In this document: piece by piece, positions 34,546-43,983 of the stretch | Layout: the number at the start of each line of letters is the position of its first letter | How positions within the stretch are numbered: position 1 is the first letter of the stretch | NCBI RefSeq assembly: GCF_900109575.1 | Contig: NZ_FOAF01000008.1 | Coordinates: forward strand, 62,001 to 126,000 | DNA from: Olivibacter domesticus | Lineage (GTDB): Bacteria; Bacteroidota; Bacteroidia; Sphingobacteriales; Sphingobacteriaceae | DNA: 64,000 bases | Direction: 5' to 3' | Program-made: the position numbers and the translations under genes | Notes under the pieces: generated by a model | The model's database searches: none | Told to the model about the DNA's origin: nothing | What the model saw: only the letters and a program-made list of their open reading frames with translations

Positions 34546-34956
34546 ATGAATATGGAAGGTCATAAAGAAACAAGCGAATGGAAAGCGGCAATGCATGCCA
34601 GATGTCCTCGCTGTCGTACAGGTGCAATGTTTACGGGCAAAACTTATGGTTTTAAAGTGCAGAAGATGAATGAGACTTGCCCGCATTGTGGACTTAAATT
34701 TGAACGGGAGCCAGGGTATTTTTATGTGGCAATGTTTGTTAGCTATGCAATGAATGTCGCTGAATTGATAACAGCCTGCGTGGCTACTTATATATTGACT
34801 GGCAATTTAGAATCACCTTGGTTATATCTTGCTGTAGCATTGGGCACAGCTTTCTTGCTAGCGCCTTTAAACTATAGGTATTCAAGAGTCGCGTTGCTTT
34901 TTTGGTTAACACCCGGACTTCAATATAGACCTGATCTTATTCAGGATAAAAAATAG
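34546..34956 (+). CDS. DUF983 zinc-ribbon membrane protein
   Basis: A 136-residue protein with a zinc ribbon (CPRCRTGAMF and CPHCGLKFEREPGYFYVAM), followed by two membrane helices (VAELITACVATYILTG, LYLAVALGTAFLLAPL). This is the DUF983 arrangement; in some proteobacteria members lie near cytochrome oxidase genes, but no such genes are present here. Starts at 34546 or two codons later are equally possible. A strong terminator follows at 34984. Confidence 0.9.
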   Translation: MNMEGHKETSEWKAAMHARCPRCRTGAMFTGKTYGFKVQKMNETCPHCGLKFEREPGYFYVAMFVSYAMNVAELITACVATYILTGNLESPWLYLAVALGTAFLLAPLNYRYSRVALLFWLTPGLQYRPDLIQDKK

Positions 34957-34983
34957 TTCGTTTAAATTCACAATTTTTATTGC

Positions 34984-35010
34984 GGCTCCCTTAGCACAAG
35001 GGAGCCTTTT
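34984..35010 (+). terminator. Terminator of the DUF983 gene
   Basis: GGCTCCCTT (34984-34992) and AAGGGAGCC (34998-35006) form a perfect 9-bp stem with a 5-base loop and TTTT. Confidence 0.85.
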
Positions 35011-35175
35011 ATATTTTAGTACGTTTCTTCCGAAATAAGTGATGGTTTTGATCTTACTGGGCAGGAATTTATCTCGAACCATATTTTTCTAATGAAATCA
35101 TCTTTTAAATAAAAGGTGGCTTAATTTTCGCTTATTTTGTTTTAAACCTGAATTCAGGGTTTAAAGTGATAATTT

Positions 35176-36063
35176 ATGAAGGTTTCGGTAGATAATAATA
35201 TGAAAGTTCTTCCTGTGTATGATATCAAAGGGCTCGGTGTTACACAAAATGATATCTTAGTAAAACCCTTTGCTCCTTATATTGAAGAGCATCAGAAATT
35301 GCTGATCCCACATAGGCATTCATTCTATCATATTGTCTATTTCACAAAAGGAAGCGGGTGGCATACCCTAGATTTTGAACAGTTCGAAGTGAAACCTTTT
35401 CAAATTTATTTTATGATACCTGGGCAGGTGCACCATTGGAATTTTCATGGAGCCGCAGATGGCTATGTGCTGAATTTTTCTGATTCCTTTTTTCAGTCGT
35501 TTTTATTGCGACCTGATTACTTAGAGGATTTCAGTTTCTTTAGAGGGATAAGTGATGAGTCAATAATAGACATTCCTAAAGAACGCAGAGAGAAGGTCGA
35601 GTCGATATTCAACGAAATGATACAGATTAAAGCGACCATCAATTCCATGAATCTTGATAGGTTACGAGTGAAAGCCCTGGAGCTCTTTTTGAATGTAGCA
35701 AGTTTACGGATAAATAAAGGCATGGAAGTATCGGCGTCTAATCAGACGTTGCTGAGAAATTTTCAAAAATTAATTGAAAAACATTTCAATACGATGAGAT
35801 TGCCGAAAGACTATGCAGCTTTATTATATGTTACCCCCAATCATTTAAATGCTATTTGTTCTGATCTGCTAGGGATTTCTGCAGGAGAGTTGATTAGAAA
35901 TAGAGTAATTCTAGAAGCTAAAAGACTCCTTGTTAACCTTCAACTACCAATATCAACCATTGCTTACCAATTGAATTTTAGTGATAATTCCTATTTCACC
36001 AAGTTTTTTAAAAAGAATATGGATATCACTCCCGAAGAGTTTCGAAAACAATTTGAAAGATAA
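35176..36063 (+). CDS. AraC family transcriptional regulator with cupin domain
   Basis: The 295-residue protein has an N-terminal cupin-like sensor (HRHSFYHIVYFTKGSGWHTL, VKPFQIYFMIPGQVHHWNF) and a C-terminal double helix-turn-helix (LPKDYAALLYVTPNHLNAIC, ISTIAYQLNFSDNSYFTKFF). This is the common sugar- or small-molecule-responsive AraC type. It lies 263 bases before the start of the Oar-like TonB receptor on the same strand and may control it. I found no phased direct repeat in that gap. Confidence 0.9.
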   Translation: MKVSVDNNMKVLPVYDIKGLGVTQNDILVKPFAPYIEEHQKLLIPHRHSFYHIVYFTKGSGWHTLDFEQFEVKPFQIYFMIPGQVHHWNFHGAADGYVLNFSDSFFQSFLLRPDYLEDFSFFRGISDESIIDIPKERREKVESIFNEMIQIKATINSMNLDRLRVKALELFLNVASLRINKGMEVSASNQTLLRNFQKLIEKHFNTMRLPKDYAALLYVTPNHLNAICSDLLGISAGELIRNRVILEAKRLLVNLQLPISTIAYQLNFSDNSYFTKFFKKNMDITPEEFRKQFER

Positions 36064-36325
36064 AATGACTAAATGAAACCGGTAAAATAAAAAAATGTAA
36101 TAAATAGTAACTTATTGCTGTTAGAAATTTGTAATTTTATTTTAAAATTATGCTGTATTGTTTTTTTGAGTGAATTAGAATCTTGCTTGATTTAGTGGAA
36201 TTTAGGCTAAATGGTTAAGAAAAAGCGTGACAAATTGTATTGGACATAATTTGTTAACAAAAAGAAATCATTCAATTAATACTATACGGATAGTTTTGCC
36301 AAATATCAAACCGCAATTATTCGAA

Positions 36326-39300
36326 ATGAAACGACTATTCATTGTATTATTAATTTTTTTGTTTGCGCAACAAGACCTCTTCTCGCAAACAACGCAAGCA
36401 TCTATTTCTGGTAAAGTCAATGATGAAACGGACAAGCCCATAGCTGGAGCGTCGGTTCAGGTGCGAAATGAATCAACCGGATTTACCACAAAAACCTCCA
36501 CTAATACCAATGGCGACTTTACATTTAAGGAGCTTCCATTGGGAGGGCCTTATACTGTCCGTATACAATATATAGGCTATGGAGAGCAAGTCCGTACAGG
36601 ATATACCCTGAACCAAGGAGACGTGGTGCGTGTGAGTATCGGAATGGCCGAATCCTCCCAAAACTTAGATGCGGTGGAAATCACTGCGACTACCGGCTTG
36701 AAGGATAAGATCGAGAATTTAGGTGCTGCAACAGCAGTTAGTGCAAAAGATGTAACCCGTTTACCTGTTAACGGGCGTAATTTTACTTCGCTTACAGATT
36801 TATCGCCTTTAGCAACTGGCGGAAGTATTGCCGGACAATTGGGTTCTTCCACAAACTTTACAATTGATGGGATGAATTCAAAAAACCCTACCTCGGCAGG
36901 GTCGACAACAAGTCGAAGTGGTGCACCCTTTTCGATTTCCATAGAAGCGGTACGCGAATTTAAAGTTGTGACCAATCAGTATGATGTTACTTTGGGGCGC
37001 GCTGGAGGTGGTACCATTAGTGCTGTAACCAAAGCTGGTACAAATACACTGAGCGGTAGTGCCTGGAATTATATGCGTGCCGACTGGTTGTCGAGTCCTT
37101 ACGATATCCGTGGCAATAAACGCGACGATGATTTTTCTACTTATCAGTATGGTTTTACCTTGGGAGGACCGATTGTAAAAGACAAGGTACATTTCTTTGT
37201 TGCATGGGATCATCAACGCGATGCTAGGCCGTTGATTATTGCGGATATCAATTCGCCTACAGATGAGCGACGTTTCAATGTCACACAATCGACATTGGAT
37301 GAATTTGTTGAAATCGGTCGCTCAAAATACGGTTTGGGCGCCGGACCGCAGTACGGTTCTTTTGGTAAAAAACGGGGATCGGACGCTGCTTTTGCCCGTA
37401 TTGATTGGCAATTGAATGATCATAACCTATTAACAATTCGTGATAACTATACCAACGACCGCAATAAATTAGGTCTAGGGGATAATACGCGCATCAACTT
37501 ATATGAATCTTATGGGGATGATAAAAATATAGATAATAGCTTTTTAGCAACCTTACGTACAACACTTAGCTCTCGACTTACTAATGAACTAAAGGTGCAA
37601 CATTTGTATACCTACCAAAAAAGTAGTCCGGGTAGCCAATTGCCAGGCGCTAACATTCCACGGGCAATTGTTGAAAACGTAGCTTCTCAGATTGGTGAAG
37701 ATAATTTGTTTACCAATATTCAGCTCGGCGGGCACCGCTTTGCACAGGAGGATTTTACGAATAATGTATTCCAATTGATCGACAATATTTATTACAATAC
37801 GGATAAAATCAATTATACCTTTGGTGTCGATTTAATGTATACCCATGCTAAATCATTGTATGGAAGTGAGGTGAACGGACGTTTCCAATTTAGACCGACA
37901 GCGGCCACGGAGACTAATCCTGGAGCTACGGCATTAGAGAACTTCAACAACCTTGCTCCCTATGCTTTTTATCGTGAAGTGCCTTTGGTAGCTGATCCAA
38001 CCGTTGTTGGAAAGATTTTCAATGCAGGTATTTATGGGCAAATGCAAACAAAATTGGCTACCGGTCTGGAAATGATGGCCGGCTTACGCTTGGACTACGG
38101 GCATTACCCAAAATCACCTTTAAATCAGGAATTATATGATGCAGTGGGCGTACGTACCGATCATAAACTGAAGTCTTTTGTAGTACAGCCACGTTTCCAA
38201 TTTACCTGGGATGTTAACGAGGAACATAAGGATTACATCCGCTTAGGTGCCGGTATCTTCGCTTCCGATATTAATAATTACATGACCATTAATAATCTGA
38301 CCTTCGATGGAAAGCACTTTGCTACCGTAGATGTTCGAGATCCATCTGTGTTAAGACCTGATTTCGCGGCTTATAGGAATGATCCATCGACTATTCCAAC
38401 TTTTGCGGATTATCAGGTGCCAACTATTAATACCTACTCTTCGGATGCTAAAATTCCAATTGTCTATAAAGGGAATATCTCTTATACCCGTTTTATTACC
38501 GATAAACTGAAAGTAGGCGTTACGGGATATGCCACCTTAGGAAGGAATAATTATATGTACGTAGACCGTAATATGGCAGCTGAACCGTTTTTTAGGCTAA
38601 GCAACGAAGATAATAGGGGAGTGTATGTTCCTGCAGAAGCAATCGTGAATGGCGCTGCTGATTGGAAAGCAGGACGGATCAGCGATCGCTTTGGCCGCGT
38701 ATTGGAGCTTAACAGTGAAGGGAAAGTGAACCAATTTGCAGTAGTTGTAGATGGAACTTATCAATACTTTAAAGATGGTGAAATATCAGTAAGTTACACT
38801 TGGAATGACACCAAAGACAATACCTCTTACAATGGTAATGTAGCTAATACAGCAACTCTTTCATTGGCCGTAAAAGATGATCCACGTGACTTAAGTGTTA
38901 TGAGTTACTCCAACAGTCAATTTAGACATAAAGTGGTTTTTTATGGTACTTTACCTAGCTTCCATGGTTTCAATATCGGTGTCCGCTATTCGGGTGTTGC
39001 AGGTACCCGTTATAGCCTCTTGGCCGGGGGTAATACCAATGGCGACTTTGTTACCAATGACAATGATTTGGCATTTATTTTTGATCGTAACAACCAGGGT
39101 ACGGCTGAACAAATACGCACGGGGTTGCAAGCTTTATTGGATAATCCGGAGGCTAGTCAAAGTCTGAAGGATTATATCAATAAATACTCCGGTCAGATAG
39201 CCGAACGGAATGGTGGTATAAATGGATTTTATGGAGTGATCGATTTAAGAGTGACAAAAAAGTTTATGCTCTATAAAACGCATTCCTTGGAGTTATCCTG

Positions 39301-39496
39301 TGATGTCTTTAATGTCGCTAACTTGTTTAAAAAGACTTGGGGTGTAAACGAATCCTTAGGAAATCAGGCATTATATGCTTTGACAGGGTTTGATGCCGCT
39401 ACACAGCAGTTTAATTACCGAGTAAACAATACAGGAATTGTAAACCCGTCTGGAAATCCTTACCAATTCCAATTAGGAGTGCGTTATGGGTTCTAA
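36326..39496 (+). CDS. Oar-like TonB-dependent receptor
   Basis: Translation from the ATG at 36326 gives 1056 residues with a proper signal peptide (MKRLFIVLLIFLFAQQDLFS); the longer frame to 36227 lacks one. A CarboxypepD_reg domain (ASISGKVNDETDKPIAGASV), a plug (LPVNGRNFTSLTDLSPLATG, FSISIEAVREFKVVTNQYD) and a barrel follow. GGPIVKDKVHFFVAWDHQRD is characteristic of the Oar (Myxococcus) type, whose members secrete or import peptides and proteins rather than sugars. The end NPYQFQLGVRYGF has the terminal aromatic. No SusD partner is present. An imperfect terminator follows at 39547. Confidence 0.88.
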   Translation: MKRLFIVLLIFLFAQQDLFSQTTQASISGKVNDETDKPIAGASVQVRNESTGFTTKTSTNTNGDFTFKELPLGGPYTVRIQYIGYGEQVRTGYTLNQGDVVRVSIGMAESSQNLDAVEITATTGLKDKIENLGAATAVSAKDVTRLPVNGRNFTSLTDLSPLATGGSIAGQLGSSTNFTIDGMNSKNPTSAGSTTSRSGAPFSISIEAVREFKVVTNQYDVTLGRAGGGTISAVTKAGTNTLSGSAWNYMRADWLSSPYDIRGNKRDDDFSTYQYGFTLGGPIVKDKVHFFVAWDHQRDARPLIIADINSPTDERRFNVTQSTLDEFVEIGRSKYGLGAGPQYGSFGKKRGSDAAFARIDWQLNDHNLLTIRDNYTNDRNKLGLGDNTRINLYESYGDDKNIDNSFLATLRTTLSSRLTNELKVQHLYTYQKSSPGSQLPGANIPRAIVENVASQIGEDNLFTNIQLGGHRFAQEDFTNNVFQLIDNIYYNTDKINYTFGVDLMYTHAKSLYGSEVNGRFQFRPTAATETNPGATALENFNNLAPYAFYREVPLVADPTVVGKIFNAGIYGQMQTKLATGLEMMAGLRLDYGHYPKSPLNQELYDAVGVRTDHKLKSFVVQPRFQFTWDVNEEHKDYIRLGAGIFASDINNYMTINNLTFDGKHFATVDVRDPSVLRPDFAAYRNDPSTIPTFADYQVPTINTYSSDAKIPIVYKGNISYTRFITDKLKVGVTGYATLGRNNYMYVDRNMAAEPFFRLSNEDNRGVYVPAEAIVNGAADWKAGRISDRFGRVLELNSEGKVNQFAVVVDGTYQYFKDGEISVSYTWNDTKDNTSYNGNVANTATLSLAVKDDPRDLSVMSYSNSQFRHKVVFYGTLPSFHGFNIGVRYSGVAGTRYSLLAGGNTNGDFVTNDNDLAFIFDRNNQGTAEQIRTGLQALLDNPEASQSLKDYINKYSGQIAERNGGINGFYGVIDLRVTKKFMLYKTHSLELSCDVFNVANLFKKTWGVNESLGNQALYALTGFDAATQQFNYRVNNTGIVNPSGNPYQFQLGVRYGF

Positions 39497-39546
39497 TCTG
39501 ATGTTATAATTTATTTAAAACATCGTTTTAATAAATTTTATTAAAC

Positions 39547-39579
39547 AAAAAAGAGCTGCTTAATAAGCGGCCCTTTTTT
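39547..39579 (+). terminator. Terminator of the Oar-like receptor gene
   Basis: GAGCTGCTT pairs with AAGCGGCCC (one G-U pair, one mismatch) around AAT, with A's before and six T's after. Confidence 0.8.
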
Positions 39580-39625
39580 GTTACAGGCTCTATTGACTTC
39601 AATTTTAGCTCATTTAACCACCCTA

Positions 39626-40654
39626 TTAATCGTAGTCAAAACTAAAAGGAACGCTTATCTCGCCACCATAAGGAAACGTGATCTTTAATTGATGTTCAAC
39701 AGTACCGCTTCCTTGAAAAAGATTATTGGCATCCTTTCCTGTTATGGTCCACTCTGTTTGATAATAGATAGCCGTATTGGTTAGTAATTTACCTAAATTA
39801 CCGAAAATACTGATCAGCTGCTTGGCATCTTTTGCATATAAAAACGCTCCGTTTGTTGCCACTGCTTGCTTAAGTAATAAACGGGTATTTACATCTTCCA
39901 ATCCAATATTATACAATTTTACATTTTTATCTTTCGCATGCGCTACTACCTCATCGGATGTAGGTCTATATTCTGTGTCTTCTCCATCTGTAAAGGTTAA
40001 AACAGCTTTGTTCGCTTTCGTAGAGTTATCTCTTGTGTAAGAAATCGCGCCATATTGAGATTTATATAGCGGGGTAGACCCTCCTTCTTGGTTTCTCAGT
40101 TTTTCTATTTCCTGTATAACAGAGGCAGTATCTGTAGTGAAATCTACTAGTTCTGTGTAATTGCTATTAGCAAATGACCACAAGCCTATATTGTTATTAG
40201 CCCCTAAATTAGAACAGAAAATTTTGGCTGCTTCTAGTCTATAGTTTTCTGGGTCTGTACTGCTTATGCTTCCACTTTGATCGAGTAACATTAGGGCAGA
40301 ATAATCTGCTACATTACCTGGAGTGATTAATTGCGTGTGATCATTATTAAAAAGCGTAGTATTTCCTGATAACACAAGTGTGTCAATAAGGAAGTTCGAT
40401 CCATTTAGGTTATCTTCAACATTCTTCGAATCTCTAAACACAGCTAGGTCCATCTGAAACCGCAGGCGATCAGTTGATTTTTCAAGGACCTTTATATTAA
40501 GTATTGCAGCCGAAGGCAATGAATTATCGTTTAAAGGTGCAACGATAGGTGGCGGCTCTTCATTATTGTCTTTTGAGCAGCTGCATAAAAAGAACGTAAG
40601 CATAAAAATGCCGATAAATGAAAGCCTTTGATAGAAGAAATGCGTTTTGTTCAT
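39626..40654 (-). CDS. Lipoprotein with von Willebrand factor A domain
   Basis: The 342-residue lipoprotein (FFLCSCSKD) carries a vWA domain from about residue 117 to 300. The metal ion-dependent adhesion site is intact: D125-x-S127-x-S129 in MLLDQSGSISS, T194 in GGSTPLY and D223 in FTDGEDTEYRP. It should bind a divalent metal and a protein or surface ligand from the outer membrane. The N-terminal 90 residues form an Ig-like module. It is a single gene. A hairpin with a T run on the opposite strand lies just upstream of its start. Confidence 0.85.
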   Translation of the reverse strand: MNKTHFFYQRLSFIGIFMLTFFLCSCSKDNNEEPPPIVAPLNDNSLPSAAILNIKVLEKSTDRLRFQMDLAVFRDSKNVEDNLNGSNFLIDTLVLSGNTTLFNNDHTQLITPGNVADYSALMLLDQSGSISSTDPENYRLEAAKIFCSNLGANNNIGLWSFANSNYTELVDFTTDTASVIQEIEKLRNQEGGSTPLYKSQYGAISYTRDNSTKANKAVLTFTDGEDTEYRPTSDEVVAHAKDKNVKLYNIGLEDVNTRLLLKQAVATNGAFLYAKDAKQLISIFGNLGKLLTNTAIYYQTEWTITGKDANNLFQGSGTVEHQLKITFPYGGEISVPFSFDYD

Positions 40655-40691
40655 AATTCTTAATAATAGAAATTCAAAAGTAAAGCATTAG

Positions 40692-40728
40692 GGTAGGCTA
40701 TGCTATAGAAGCTTACCGTGTTTTTTTT
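40692..40728 (+). terminator. Orphan plus-strand terminator upstream of the vWA gene
   Basis: GGTAGGC (40692-40698) pairs with GCTTACC (40711-40717) with one G-U pair, followed by eight T's from 40721. The upstream gene is on minus, so the transcript it ends is unknown; it may block antisense transcription. Confidence 0.6.
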
Positions 40729-40953
40729 CTACTGGTTTCAAGGGATATTTTCCGGCATGGAAATGACCACTAACCAAATTTAAATAGCCTATATATTCTC
40801 ATAATATTGTAATGCTATGCCTTTTTGATGCATCTTTAAGGGAAAACGCTTGAGAAGAAAAAAATAAAAACGTAATATTGAAAATTAAATCGGTCCATCA
40901 GATCCTAACCCAAAAATGGTATCTGCAGGGAAAAGATGTAATGATTAGCTAGC

Positions 40954-41499
40954 ATGATGGATAATAATATTTTACCGAAGCAACCGCGTACAATCGTTTC
41001 CTACTGGAATGTGGGACGTTTATTGCATTATTCGGTAATATTGTTTGTTTTAGAGTCTTACTTTTATTGGGTAAAGTTTGAGCATGCTTATACGCACGAC
41101 TCGCTTTTAACTGTTTTATTCTGGCTGGGCTGTTTGTTATTTTCTTTCAGCCATATCTTTTTAGTTATCATGGATGCCTGGTCGCGTTTTCAAAACTATA
41201 AGCGAATAAAAGATCATTTGTTTATACATGGTTTTACGCCTAAAATTGCAGAGCATTATAAAGGATCCAAATGTCAACGTAATGCGGTGATAGTGGCAGC
41301 AAAGGAATTAGGGTTGGAAGAGGAGGTACAACGATATTACCTTAAACTAGGTGTTAAGTGGTTTCATCTTATTCCTCATTTTATGATTAATGACCCGCTA
41401 TTTCTATTTAAAAGATATTTCTGGTCGCGAACTTTTATGGAAAAATACTACGAGCCAAAGTTCAATTTCCGAGCACTTAACCAAAAGATTTCTTTATAA
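40954..41499 (+). CDS. Two-TM membrane protein of unknown function, first gene of ABC/LolA-like operon
   Basis: The 181-residue protein has two membrane helices (LLHYSVILFVLESYFYW and LLTVLFWLGCLLFSFSHIFL) and a soluble C-terminal part of about 100 residues rich in basic and aromatic residues (KGSKCQRNAVIVAAKELGLE, KWFHLIPHFMINDP). I do not recognise a named family. Its stop codon overlaps the start of the ABC ATPase gene (TAATG), so the two are translationally coupled. This suggests a structural or regulatory role in that transporter. The start could be 40954 or the next codon. Confidence 0.75.
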   Translation: MMDNNILPKQPRTIVSYWNVGRLLHYSVILFVLESYFYWVKFEHAYTHDSLLTVLFWLGCLLFSFSHIFLVIMDAWSRFQNYKRIKDHLFIHGFTPKIAEHYKGSKCQRNAVIVAAKELGLEEEVQRYYLKLGVKWFHLIPHFMINDPLFLFKRYFWSRTFMEKYYEPKFNFRALNQKISL

Positions 41500-42350
41500 T
41501 GCTTATCGGAAATAACCTGAGTAAAACATATCCATCGAAAAAGGCCCTGGAAGATGTAAGCATAGAGATTGCTGCCGGACAAATATGTGGATTGCTGGGA
41601 CGTAACGGTGCTGGAAAAACTACCTTGTTTAGAATTTTGTGTGGACTTATTAAACCGGATAGTGGAAGCGTAACCATTAATTCTAAACGGTCTAAACCTG
41701 TGGGCGGCATCATTGAAAGACCAGGTTTATATAATTACTTAAGTGCGTACGATAATTTGAAAATATTTGCGGGCATTCAAGGAGCAGCCACCGACACGAA
41801 TACCATTCAACAGCATCTTTTAAGAGTTGGCCTCCCCTTAGACCGGAAAGATCCAGTACGCAATTTTTCGATGGGTATGAAGCAGCGGCTAGGCATTGCT
41901 ATAGCGCTTCTGAATAATCCGGAATGCCTTGTGTTAGACGAGCCTTTTTCAGGGCTTGATCCTATTGGGGTTGCTTCTTTGATTGCCTTGATTCAACGGC
42001 TTGCGGCCGAAGAAAATATTGCTATTCTATTGTCTTCTCACTTAATGGGTGAATTAAGTAAATGCTGTCATTATTTATATGTGATCGATAATGGTCAGAT
42101 CGTAAATGCTGGGACCACTGTGCAGCTGATAAATGAACATATCAGTAGCTTTAGCATTACCGCTAAAAATATTTCATCTTCCTCCACCCTCGAAAAATAC
42201 AAAATAATTCACGGCATTAACGAGGTTAAAGTTATGTGTAAGGCAAAAGAGATTCCGTTTTTATTGAAGGAGTTGCTGAGAGAAGGAATCGAAGTAACCG
42301 CTTGTACACCAGATTTAACTTTAGAACAATTAATTAAACCCGATCGTTAA
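41499..42350 (+). CDS. ABC transporter ATP-binding protein (ABC-2 export type)
   Basis: Walker A GRNGAGKTTL (about 34-43), signature FSMGMKQRLGIAIALL, Walker B CLVLDEPFSGLDP and switch His in LLSSHLMGELSK are all present in 283 residues. The C-terminal 80 residues match the extra domain of ABC-2 (drug, lipid or polymer export) ATPases. It overlaps the gene before and the permease gene after by TAATG junctions. It energises the permease at 42350. Because it resembles bacitracin/antibiotic-export ATPases, a resistance or envelope role is plausible; no two-component system is adjacent. Confidence 0.9.
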   Translation: MLIGNNLSKTYPSKKALEDVSIEIAAGQICGLLGRNGAGKTTLFRILCGLIKPDSGSVTINSKRSKPVGGIIERPGLYNYLSAYDNLKIFAGIQGAATDTNTIQQHLLRVGLPLDRKDPVRNFSMGMKQRLGIAIALLNNPECLVLDEPFSGLDPIGVASLIALIQRLAAEENIAILLSSHLMGELSKCCHYLYVIDNGQIVNAGTTVQLINEHISSFSITAKNISSSSTLEKYKIIHGINEVKVMCKAKEIPFLLKELLREGIEVTACTPDLTLEQLIKPDR

Positions 42351-43180
42351 TGAAGTCGTTATTATTGGCTGAGTCCATGAAGATTGCCAAACAGAGCAAA
42401 ACCTATTATGCTTTGGGCGCTATTTTTCTTATTGAACTTTTAATATTAATTACTGCTTATTATCAGGGAAGTACTATTCTTGATTTGTTGCTTGATAACT
42501 TAAAACAGTCCTTTTACTTTGAAGGAGATTTATTGAATGGTAATCTTATCATGTACATTGTGTTGAACTCATTGTGGTTTAATGTTCCGCTTATACTGAT
42601 GATTGTTACCTCTGGTGTTCTTACCGATGAATATAAAGATGGTACACTTCAAACAGTTATGCTTCAGGCCGTAAAAAAGTGGAAGTTTATGCTTGCAAAA
42701 TACGTCATTGCGGTGTGCTTCACACTTTTTGTCATTATTTTTATGATGATTAGTACCTGCGTGCTAGCTTATTCGCTTTTCGGAAAAGGGGACTTAGTAG
42801 TGTATCTTAACACGCTTAATTTCTTTGAAACGTACGATGCCTTCCACCGTATCTGCCTAGCATTTGCCTCGGGCGCCATTGCAATGGTTTTTTATTGTAC
42901 GGTGAGCATCACGTTGGCAGTGGTAATAAAGGAAGCAGCTAAAACTTGGATCGCCTCCGCCTTATTTTTGGTTATAACGAATTTATTGCTTAAGGTTGAT
43001 TTCGGATTAAAAGTGGTGAACGATTATTTTTTTCCGAAACTTATTGATACTTGGCAGCAACTGTTTTATTATGAAACAGATTGGCCACATATTCTATCCA
43101 ATAATATGGTGCTTATAGCTTATAGCATCGCTTTAATGATATTGGGTATAGTAGTATTTCATAAAAAAGATATTGGATGA
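42350..43180 (+). CDS. ABC-2 type permease
   Basis: The 276-residue protein has about six membrane segments (about 20-38, 75-95, 112-135, 165-190, 200-215, 250-268) and the SGVLTDEYKDGTLQTVMLQA segment typical of ABC-2 permeases of the NatB/BcrB kind, where a coupling helix follows the second segment. Export of a lipid, peptide or ion is expected. It overlaps the LolA-like gene by ATGA. The substrate is unknown. Confidence 0.87.
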   Translation: MKSLLLAESMKIAKQSKTYYALGAIFLIELLILITAYYQGSTILDLLLDNLKQSFYFEGDLLNGNLIMYIVLNSLWFNVPLILMIVTSGVLTDEYKDGTLQTVMLQAVKKWKFMLAKYVIAVCFTLFVIIFMMISTCVLAYSLFGKGDLVVYLNTLNFFETYDAFHRICLAFASGAIAMVFYCTVSITLAVVIKEAAKTWIASALFLVITNLLLKVDFGLKVVNDYFFPKLIDTWQQLFYYETDWPHILSNNMVLIAYSIALMILGIVVFHKKDIG

Positions 43181-43830
43181 TTCGACTTGTTTTTATACTA
43201 TTCTTGTTTGTTGCTCAAATGGGTGCGGCCCAAAGCATTGATGCTGATTTGTTACAGATAAAGGAACGAATGGATGGTGTAAAGCAATTTTCTGCCACAA
43301 TTACACTTAATTTGGAAGTTCCTTTTATTAATATGCCAACCAAATCTGCCAAGGTGAATTATGCGCAGGGTAAAAAGATGATGTTTTCTTCGAGCGATTT
43401 TGTAATGCTCCCTAAACGCGGATTAGACTTCTCCTTATCCGAAATTTTTAAATATCCTTTCATTACTGTGGATAGGGGTTTCGAAACACGAAATGGTAAA
43501 TCGTTAAAGGTAATTAATGTGATTCCGACGGATAAACGATCTGAATTGGCGTTGGCAACGCTCTATATGGATGTGAAAGCGAAGCGTATGGTGGAGTCTG
43601 AGATTAATACTCGTAAAGAAGGATCGTATACACTATTCATGCAATATGCATCCGTCAAAGATATACTTCCAAGTTATGTAGAGGCTACTTTCGCGATAGA
43701 ACGCCTTAAAATACCACTCAATTTTATGGGTAAAGACACAAAGATTGATAGAAAGAAAATGAGAAGTATGGAAACGAAAACCGGCAAAATAAAAATGCAG
43801 ATAACAGATTATGATATTATGTATAAATAA
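43177..43830 (+). CDS. LolA-like periplasmic lipoprotein-carrier fold protein
   Basis: A signal peptide (FILFLFVAQMGAAQ) precedes a 200-residue beta-rich protein. It starts LLQIKERMDGVKQFSATITL, the usual opening of LolA/LolB-like proteins (a helix, then strands of an open half-barrel), and shows FITVDRGFETRNGKSLKVIN and ATLYMDVKAKRMVESEI. The terminal basic stretch (KIDRKKMRSMETKTGKIKM) is unusual. No lipobox is present, so it should be soluble in the periplasm. Sitting in one coupled operon with an ABC exporter, it may accept the exported lipid or lipoprotein. The fold assignment is moderate. Confidence 0.65.
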   Translation: MIRLVFILFLFVAQMGAAQSIDADLLQIKERMDGVKQFSATITLNLEVPFINMPTKSAKVNYAQGKKMMFSSSDFVMLPKRGLDFSLSEIFKYPFITVDRGFETRNGKSLKVINVIPTDKRSELALATLYMDVKAKRMVESEINTRKEGSYTLFMQYASVKDILPSYVEATFAIERLKIPLNFMGKDTKIDRKKMRSMETKTGKIKMQITDYDIMYK

Positions 43831-43983
43831 GTTTATGACTATGCCGTTTTTTCACTAAGGTGGGTGCTGAATTCTCAGAAAAGAATATTATACTTGCTAA
43901 TACGGGCGGTAGGAATCTGTTGCTTGATTTGTATGATAAGTTGCTAGCGTAGAAACCAAATGGTAGATTAACAGCGTAGTTTT

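Noticed and set aside
43831-43983. Molybdenum cofactor riboswitch before modA
   Set aside because: The gap is short and AT-rich with no recognisable conserved stem pattern.
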